Assembly (NCBI RefSeq): GCF_022682495.2
Contig: NC_071391.1
Location: 41,073,998 to 41,137,997 of the forward strand
Origin: Desmodus rotundus
Taxonomy: Eukaryota; Chordata; Mammalia; Chiroptera; Phyllostomidae
Length of the DNA stretch: 64,000 bases
Reading direction: 5' to 3'
Within the stretch, counting starts at the first letter, position 1; each line of letters begins with the position of its first letter. This document shows, piece by piece, positions 56,785 through 64,000 of the stretch. Made by a program: the position numbers and the translations under genes. The notes beneath the pieces are model-generated. The model ran no database searches, was not told where the DNA came from, and saw only the letters and a program-made list of their open reading frames with translations.

Positions 56785-59700
56785 GTGAGTATAGCAGGGG
56801 ACGAGGGGAGGTCAGGGTGGTATTGGGACTCCCCCGCCCCCATGACATTTCCAAAAACTCCCCAGTGCCTGAGGGTCCTAGTGGTCCTCCTAGTCTGCAG
56901 CTGAAGACTCTGACAACGGTGAGGTGAAGGGCCTGAGCCAAGGGTGGCTATTTATTTATAGAAAGATTAGGGTATCTTATGGCTACTACGCCCCACCTCC
57001 TATCTCCAGTTGTAGTTCCAGAAAAGGGGAGACTACGGAGAATGGGGCTGAGAGACTGGGGCATGTTGGTGAAGGGTTTCCCGCTAACCAGAAGGATTGG
57101 CTCCAGACCTCTCCCCAGCTGCTTTGCTGGCAGGCAGCGCAGGCTGACTCTCAGAGAGGACAGACTGCTCCTGTGCCCGGCTCTCTCAAGGAACTGGTGG
57201 ACTGACGGCGCCCTAGAGAGTGGGGCATGCATGAAGCCCCATCCTGTCCTTTCTGGTGGGGTGCTGAGGAGAGAGTGTCTGTTGGTGCCTGTGCTACCTC
57301 CACAGGCTCCTTTCATGCCCGAGAGCTCCTCTGACACCCATCGAGGCTCTATAGACTCAGAGTCATGGCTCCTGCTCGGGGGCTGGTTTGTCTGTAGCAC
57401 CGCCTGGCCTGACCTTTACCTAGAACAGGCTCCTATGGCTTCCCCGTCCTGCAGCTTCCCTTCCCTTTGTCCTCTCTGCTCTCACCCTTTCAAATGGGGA
57501 CATTTCACATGCATACTCGTTCACACTCACACACATATTCTTACAAACATATACGTGCTGATGCACACTGACACGCCTTCTCTACGGAAAAATAGACGAG
57601 CTTCCACAAGCACACTCCTCTGAGCATGTGTGGAGACAAGCATTCACGCCCTTCCCACAGATACTCATACACTAAACACACCTTGCACACTTACACAGAT
57701 GTGCACATGAACACCACACATGCAAATGCACATGTGCATGCACACACATTCATATATATGTACAGTGGTCCCTCCCCATGAAGCTGTAAGTATTGGGTTG
57801 GCCAAAAGGTTCATTTGATTTTTTCCATCAGAGAGCCCTAGTAGCACTTAGTTGTCTTTAACTTCATTTGAAACATTTTTTTAGGCTGCATTGTGACAGC
57901 TGTCATATCAGCGTGCATTAAAAAACTAATCAAAATTGGTGAATTTTTGTGTAGCTATTTTTATATTGAAGGTGGAAGAAAATAAGCAACATTTTTATCA
58001 TATTATGCTTCATTATTTCAAGAAAGGTAAAAATGCAACTGAAATGCAAAAAAAGATTTGTGCAGTGTGTGCAGAAGGTGCTGTGACTGATCGAATGTGT
58101 CAAAAATGGTTTGCAATGGTTTATGCTGGAGATTTCTGGCTGGATGATGCTCCATGGTTGGATAGACCAGTTGAAGTTGATAGCAATCAAATTGAGACAT
58201 TACTTGAGAACAATCAATGTTCACCATGCAGGAGATTGCCGACATGCTCACAATATCCAAATCAATAAAGTTATTGGTGAAAATGAAAAATGTGTCTTTT
58301 ATTTTATGGAAAAAAACCACAGAAACATTTTTGGCCAACCCAATAAAACCTTCATGGAGATACAAGTTAGAGAGCACAGCATATGAGACTAAAGAGCAGA
58401 GTCCAGAGTTTGAAGGGCCATTTTGTCTTTTTTGTATTCCCATCTCACCACCTAATACCCCACGTGTCTGGCTCAGATTACAGAGACATATACCGAGAGT
58501 ACGTGCGCTGCCTGGAGGAGAGGCAAGAGGAGGGAGTCAGCCGCAGCTACAACCAGCTGCTCCTGGTGGCCAAGCCCAGCTCAGGGAGCGCCCCCCAGGA
58601 GCAGGAGCTGGGCTCCGTCACAGTGGAGACTCTACTTGATTCAGGGGAAGAGCCCAACCAAGGCCCTCCCATGGTGGTGCTACAGGGGTCGGCTGGTACC
58701 GGAAAGACAACACTGGCAAAAAAAATGGTGCTGGACTGGGCCACTGGCAGCTTGTACCCAGGCCGGTTTGATTATGTCTTTTATGTGAGCTGCAGAGAAG
58801 TGGTCCTGCTGCCAGAGGGCACGCTGGACCAGCTCCTCATCTGGTGTTGTGGGGACAATAAAGCCCCTGTCACAGAGATTCGGAGGCAGCCGGAGCGGCT
58901 CCTGTTCATCCTGGATGGCTACGATGAGCTGCAGAGGCCTTTTGCAGTGAGGCTGAGGAGGCCGGGGCCCAGTCGCACAGAGGACCTGCTGCACCGTCTA
59001 ATTAGGAGAGAGGTACTTCCCACGTCCTCCCTTCTCATCACCACACGGCCTCTGGCTTTGCGGAACCTGCAGTCCTTGCTGAAACAACCACGCCATGTCC
59101 ACGTCCTGGGCTTCTCTGATGATGAGAAGGAGAAGTATCTCCACTCCTATTTCACAGACGAGGAGCAAGCCAAAAAGGCCATTGACTTTGTATGTAGAAA
59201 TGACGTTCTCTACAAAGCATGTCAGGTTCCAGGCATTTGCTGGGTGGTCTGCTCCTGGTTGAAGGGGCAGATGGAGAGAGGTGGAAAGTTCCCAGAGATT
59301 CCCAGTAATGACACTGACATCTTCATGGCCTATGTCTCCACCTTCCTGCCGCCTAGTGACAATGAGGCCTGCTCCGAGCTTACCCGACACAAGGTCCTGA
59401 GGGGTCTGTGCTCCTTGGCAGCTCAGGGGATCCAGCACCAGAGGTTCCTGTTTGAAGAAGATGACCTCAGGAAGCACAATTTGGATGGGCCCAGCCTTGC
59501 TGCTTTCCTGAGCAGCCACGATTACCAAGAGGGACTTGACATCAAGAAGTTCTACAGCTTCCGCCACATCAGCTTCCAGGAATTTTTTCATGCTATGTCC
59601 TACCTGGTGAAACAGGACCAGAGCCAGCTGGGGGAAGAGGCCCTCAGAGAAGTGACTAGGCTGCTGGATGACAAGGATCAGGCAGGGAATGAGGAGATGA

Positions 59701-60119
59701 CCCTCAGTATGCAGTTCTTACTGGACATGTCGAAAAAAGAGAGCTCCTCGAACTTTGAGCTAACCTTCTGCTTCAAAATTTCCCCCTCAATAAAGCAGGA
59801 TTTGAAGAACTTCAAAGAACAAATGAACTCTATAAAGCACAACAGGACTTGGGATTTGGAATTCAACCTGTATGAGTCGACAAGGAATCTGGTAAAGAGT
59901 GTTCAGATGAGTGACGTAACATTTAAGATGGAACATTCGAACAAAAAGAAATCTGACAGCAGGAAAACATTATGTGTCAAAACCAGATTGAGTAAAGCAA
60001 AGAAAGAGGAGCAAAAATGTCCAGTTGTGGAAAAAGGTCATATAACAGGGACACAGAAGAAGGCTTCTAGTGGAAAAGGCAGAGAGAGGGAAGGGGAACT
60101 AGAGACAAGGAGAGTATGA
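56505..60119 (+). CDS. NLRP10: NLRP10, complete coding span (2 exons)
   Basis: Exons 56505..56784 and 58477..60119 join in phase 1 to 1923 bases, about 640 residues (human 655). NLRP10 is the short NLR without leucine-rich repeats; it is a cytosolic regulator of innate immune signalling and has been reported as an inflammasome sensor in keratinocytes. Residues about 8-92 form a pyrin domain (EALLWALSDLNEHDFKILKF). The NACHT ATPase has Walker A GSAGTGKTT at about 164-172 and Walker B LLFILDGYDE at about 235-244. The C-terminal tail is Lys-rich and has no LRR, as in human. All key motifs are intact and no stop or frameshift was seen. The pyrin part is one or two residues shorter at its start than in human. 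The intron carries a mariner remnant. Confidence 0.97.
57793..58343 (+). mobile_element. deleted mariner (Tc1/mariner) in NLRP10 intron
   Basis: It begins TTGGGTTGGCCAAAAGG and ends in the inverse, TTTTTGGCCAACCCAA, flanked on both sides by TA, the mariner target site. It is 551 bases, less than half of a full mariner. An open stretch at 57936..58268 encodes the start of a mariner transposase: GAVTDRMCQKWFA resembles the second helix-turn-helix and DFWLDDAPWLDRPVEVD the conserved linker. The catalytic domain is absent. It ends 133 bases before the NLRP10 exon 2 acceptor. Confidence 0.9.
58477..60119 (+). CDS. NLRP10: NLRP10 exon 2 (NACHT and tail)
   Basis: One large exon, acceptor TCTGGCTCAG|ATTAC, reads DYRDIYREYVRCLEE, then NACHT with intact Walker A and B, then the winged-helix region (SFRHISFQEFFHAMSYLVKQ) and a charged tail ending ETRRV. 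The open frame extends left of the acceptor to 58383, but that part is intron. The tail is about 10 residues shorter than in human and diverges after KEEQKCP. Confidence 0.96.
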
Positions 60120-60450
60120 GGACAGGAAGCACAGAAATGGAGACACTAGAGGTAAAGGGGTAGAGAGACAAGAGGATGGGGAAGAGAGTGGAAAGGAATG
60201 GAGAGATGTGAGATTAGACTGATGGGCACAAGGAGTGGAAGGACAGAGGAGCAAATAGAAAGGAGAAGTAGAAAGAGGATCAGACTCGGAAGACCGGACT
60301 TGGGGATTTAAGGCTACGTGGAATGGGTCCTAGGAACAACCACAGGTGTCAACAATGACTCAAGTTCAGTTATTTAGCACTCCCCACCCGTGCACCCAGG
60401 CTGTTTGTAACTTCCCAAAGTGCAGTCTGGCATTTGACTCTTTCCTATAA

Positions 60451-60456
60451 AATAAA
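60451..60456 (+). terminator. NLRP10: NLRP10 polyadenylation signal
   Basis: AATAAA 332 bases after the NLRP10 stop, at the end of a purine-rich 3' UTR. It is followed by a TG-rich stretch (CAATGTGGATTGTG), fitting a downstream element. Confidence 0.7.
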
Positions 60457-60559
60457 CTCCTGAACATAATACAATGTGGATTGTGCTCATTCTATGATTA
60501 GATAACAGGAAGCATATCAATGTCAACATTTAAAGGAAATATTGTACTATGATATAATG

Positions 60560-60668
60560 GAGAGAGAGAGAAAGAGAAATCAGTTCGTGCTCTGACCCAG
60601 GATGGAACCAGCAATGTTTTGGTGCACGGGACGACATTCCAATCAACTAAGCCACTTGGCTAGGGCTG
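60560..60668 (-). mobile_element. SINE fragment, minus strand
   Basis: GAGAGAGAGAAAGAGAAATC on the left, GATGGAACCAGCAATGTTTT, and head ATCAACTAAGCCACTTGGCT. It lies just past the NLRP10 3' end. Confidence 0.72.
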
Positions 60669-60669
60669 A

Positions 60670-63300
60670 CTTTGGTCTTAGAAGCTATACTGTGACTTGT
60701 CTTACCTCTTACCTAATAACATGCCACTGTTGTCTCTGTACCATTAACAGACTTTTCTTTTTGGAAAGACCAGTCATTTCCAAGCACTAACTCATAATCT
60801 CTTTCTCCTTTGGTTCCCTCTGCATAAAAAAGGAGAAAAGGAATTACAGACGTAGGTGTGTGGTCAGTTCCCAACTCCCGTATCATAGATGAGGAAATTT
60901 AAGTCAGGAGCCCCATTCGTTTCCGGGGTTTGTAGATGCCTCGAAGACTGCGAGCAGAGCACCGTGACGTGCCCCCACCCGGCTATTGCTGCTGGCTCCA
61001 GTGCAACTGGGAGTGCTGCGGCTGCCTGGGACTCCAGTGCCACACAGAAAGTTACAGGCACATCTCTTGGCTTCTCACACATTTTTATTGCTGTCACAAC
61101 TCCTTACCAGTTGAGTCCATGTATACCAATTCCAGCAATCTCCTGGATGTGCCCAGACATCTGAATCCAAGGGAACTCTGCCCTGAGTGGTCAACTTGGC
61201 ATACCATGACACCAATTACTATTAACTCTTCTCCTCACAGGGAGTTTGGTGGCCCTGCATTTCATGATTATATACATAGCATGTTGAACACAGACCGCCT
61301 GCCTATAACATAGAATGTGTATTATAAGAAACAGTATGTTGTGCACGTACTTATTTGAAGAGCAATTTGTACTGTATTACTGAGCAGGCTGGTGGGTACC
61401 CACTGAGCTAGGCTATGTTGACCCCTAACAAGCTTGGATGTTTTCAGCAGGCCAACTCCTGAGTGTCATAGAGAATTTGGGAGCAATGCAACAGGTGCCC
61501 AGCCACACTGCTGGATGTTCATGTGGCCAAGGAGATCTGTTTAAAAAAATAAACGTAGTTCTAACATCCAATTGAGGTTTAGACATGTTATTTCACTTAG
61601 GATTCACATTCAATTCAAACTAGCTTTAGCAAAAATTAAATGATTTACTGTATTCAATTCAATTTAAAAAAAATGACTTCCAGTTTTAGGTATGTCATGC
61701 TCATTCTAACAATACCATCGAGGCTTCTATTGGTGTTCTCCCCTCTTTCTCTTCTCGGTCCTTTTTATAGCTGCCTTTGGCTCTTATTTCAGAAAGTAAC
61801 CTTTAGGTGTCAGAGAAAGTGGCCTTAGGAACTTCAACTTAAACCATCCTTAATGTCAATAATCCCAAAGGAAGAGATGAATCTTTACTAACAGCTGTAG
61901 CAGGGAAGTTGGGGGAGTGACCCTGGGTACAAGCCACGCCTTTAACAATCCCTGTGGCCTGGAAGATGAACTTCTCTGACTGGCTAGCCTTGACTTTCAT
62001 GGCCTAGGACACATAGCCATACTTCCCAGGGCATTTTGCCACACCCCTAGGGCTGATTTCTGAGGATCAACGCTCCCAGAAATGCATGGAATGGGAAAGT
62101 GGCTCCCCCAAAGATAGCATTTTGAACAGAAAAAAATAGTATGTTGCACAGATACAGCGTGTCTGATGGATGGGGGTTCCCTGAGGGGGCTGGGTGAAAG
62201 GGAGAGACAATGAGCCCCCTGTGTGTAGAAGTCTGGAAGGCTGGGCCCAACCAGGCTACAGGGCCTGGTGGTCACAGGGGGTAGTGATTCCAGGCACAGA
62301 GAGAGTCTGGGCCCACCTGTTCCTTACTTAGCCTCCCACTGAGGAGTGGGAGGTATGAACCATGGGAAAGAGAAGTCTGTGGCCAAAAGGAAGGAGCTCC
62401 ATCCTCAGGGAAGAGCTGTGGGAACTCCTAAAAGAGTGGGTTTTCAGTGTGGTAGATGGAGGAGGGTGTCAGGCAAAATACAAGAAACCAGTTAAATTTG
62501 AATTTCAGATACAATTTTGGCACAGGACATACTTATACTAAAATTACTTGTTGTTTATCTGAAATTTAAATTTAACTGGGAGTCCTGTGTTTTCACTTGC
62601 TCGGTCTGGCGACCCTAAGTGGAGGAGGCTGCTGGTGGGGCTAGGCTGCAGCTGTGAGCCACATGAGGAAGACATCAGCCGCTGTAGCTCCAGTAGTTGT
62701 GAAATTCTCCCTGCCTCTCCTCCCCTTCCCTGGGACTTTTAAAAGGAAAATGGCCTTTTGTAGAACTCACAGACTGGTGGGGCTCCTGCAACAGGTTAAA
62801 AATATGAGTATTCTTGGTAATATTTGGGGAAGGGTTGCCAGGACAAGACTGAACTTAAGTTAGTAAATCTGTGGCAACTTTGAGGTTGGGTCCGTGTGCT
62901 ACATATGACAGTTGCCTGTATTGTCCAGTGAAGTCTGGAACATGGTTACCAAGTAAGGAGGGGCAGAAAGTGCAATAAGTCCTAAATGTGTGAGGTGGCT
63001 TGGCACTTACAGAGAACAGTCAACCAGTTCTACCTGTTTTCTGCTTTTAGTGTGTCTTTTTATATCAGTATGTGGACAGATGTGGATAAAAATGGAATTA
63101 AGCTTGCTACACTCAGGGTACAGGCAGAAACTTGTTATATATTTTTATCCCTTCCCAAGGTGCATATGGGCACCACCATAGGCACTCCCTTTCTAGTTAA
63201 TGTATGGGGATACTTTTCCATGGTTTCCACCCCGAGGCAAGGATTTCTGTACCCCTCCCTGAAATGGGATTTGTCGTGTTCCTGTCATTCCTAAGGGGCC
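60670..63300. other. intergenic region right of NLRP10
   Basis: No gene seen. It holds the palindromic element at 62470-62616; the 60.9-61.5 kb part looks like an old repeat but was not identified. Confidence 0.4.
62470..62616. mobile_element. palindromic DNA-transposon fossil, family unsure
   Basis: Arms CCAGTTAAATTTGAATTTCA and TGAAATTTAAATTTAACTGG are inverted copies with a spacer of about 55 bases that includes ATACTTATACTAAAATTA. The flanks (AGGCAAAATACAAGAAACC… and …TCTGGCGACCCT) look like part of the same old repeat. I could not name the family. Confidence 0.5.
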
Positions 63301-63439
63301 ATTTTGGAGTTATTTTTGAATGTGGCAAACCTCATTCTTAGGATTACTTCTGACCCTCTTTGCCCAAGAATCTATTCCCCTGCTCATTTTTGGAAATGGG
63401 CCTCTTTCTATATTTCTCTGTATAAAGCAACTGGAAAGT

Positions 63440-64000
63440 TTTCTTTACACTAAAATTTTCTTATGTGATTAGAAGAGGTCTGGGAAATGGCTGGAAATTG
63501 GGAGAGGGAAAGTTGGTTAGTTCCAAATTTTTTGTGTGCGTCTTTAGGATTTTCTATAGATAAGATCATATGACCTGTAAAAAGTGACAATTTTACTTGT
63601 TCTTTTTTGATTTGGATGTCTTTTATTTCTTTTTCTTGCCTGATTGCTCTGGCTAGGACTTCCATTACTATGATGAATAAGAGTAGTGAGAGTGGGCATC
63701 TTTGTGTTATTCCTAATCTTAGAGAAAACACTTTCAATCTTTCACTATTAAGTGTGATGTCAGCTGTGGGTTTGTTGTATCATATTGAGTTATGTTCCTT
63801 CTGCACCAAATTTGTTGAGGGCTGCTGCCCCCACCCCTTGACCACTGGTGGGGCATCAACATGAACACCTGCCAGACTCTAGTACTATCAGGCATGGCAC
63901 CACGGATTTCCTGCATCTATTTGTTTTGTTATGGTTGTCACCGACAATGCTCTTTCTCAGACAATTTAGGATTTCTACTTCTATTTTTGGAACATTCGCA
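63440..64000 (-). mobile_element. L1 ORF2 fragment, minus sense, running off the edge
   Basis: GATTGCTCTGGCTAGGACTT, AGTGAGAGTGGGCATCTTTG and TGTGATGTCAGCTGTGGGTT are L1 ORF2 in antisense. The minus frame at 63737..63450 keeps …[15 protein letters not shown], a reverse-transcriptase-side motif. About 85 bases at 63820-63903 do not fit L1 and look inserted or replaced. Confidence 0.82.

Noticed and set aside
56979..57623. 214-codon plus-strand frame in the NLRP10 intron
   Set aside because: It has no homology I know, low-complexity CA sequence at its end, and lies between two well-supported coding exons.
63450..63737. 95-codon minus-strand protein resembling reverse transcriptase
   Set aside because: It is a fragment of an inactivated L1, not a separate gene.

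Overview
This is 64 kb of mammalian nuclear DNA, almost certainly from a bat. Introns are spliced GT-AG, ancient MIR, L2, MaLR and hAT fossils are spread throughout, and many copies of a tRNA-derived SINE of the bat VES type are present (starting near 'CCCTGGCTGGTGTGGCTCAGTGGATTGAGTG', with a pyrimidine-rich tail and A-rich end). VES-type SINEs, small non-autonomous hAT elements and mariner remnants together point to a yangochiropteran bat; the species cannot be told.

Three genes are recognised, in the same neighbourhood as human chromosome 11p15.4 but inverted. (1) TUB (tubby), minus strand: only the 5' alternative exons are inside. They are a candidate CpG-island first exon at 32.3 kb, an upstream isoform exon at 15.8 kb and a 48-bp second exon at 15.2 kb. 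The rest of the gene, including the common VLDDEG... exon and the tubby domain, must lie left of base 1. (2) EIF3F, minus strand, 49.56 to 42.45 kb: complete, eight coding exons, about 363 residues, with a CpG-island promoter and an AATAAA signal. (3) NLRP10, plus strand, 56.5 to 60.12 kb: complete, two coding exons (pyrin, then NACHT plus tail), about 640 residues. EIF3F and NLRP10 start in opposite directions about 7 kb apart.

Layout: 1-15 kb, TUB intron, with fragmented plus-sense L1 copies and SINEs; 15-33 kb, TUB alternative 5' exons, introns and two CpG-rich islands, with another large plus-sense L1 block at 27-30.5 kb; 33-42 kb, intergenic, with MaLR LTR, L2 and hAT fossils and a diverged duplicate of EIF3F exons 6-7; 42-50 kb, EIF3F; 50-56.5 kb, intergenic; 56.5-60.5 kb, NLRP10, whose intron carries a deleted mariner; 60.5-64 kb, intergenic, ending in a minus-sense L1.

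I found no prokaryote-style system, CRISPR array or wholly new gene. The most interesting points are the lost ancestral start codon and frame of the TUB upstream isoform, three RFX-type X-box motifs across the TUB 5' region, the EIF3F exon 6-7 duplicate, an intact NLRP10 in a bat, and several unidentified insertions or palindromes inside repeats.
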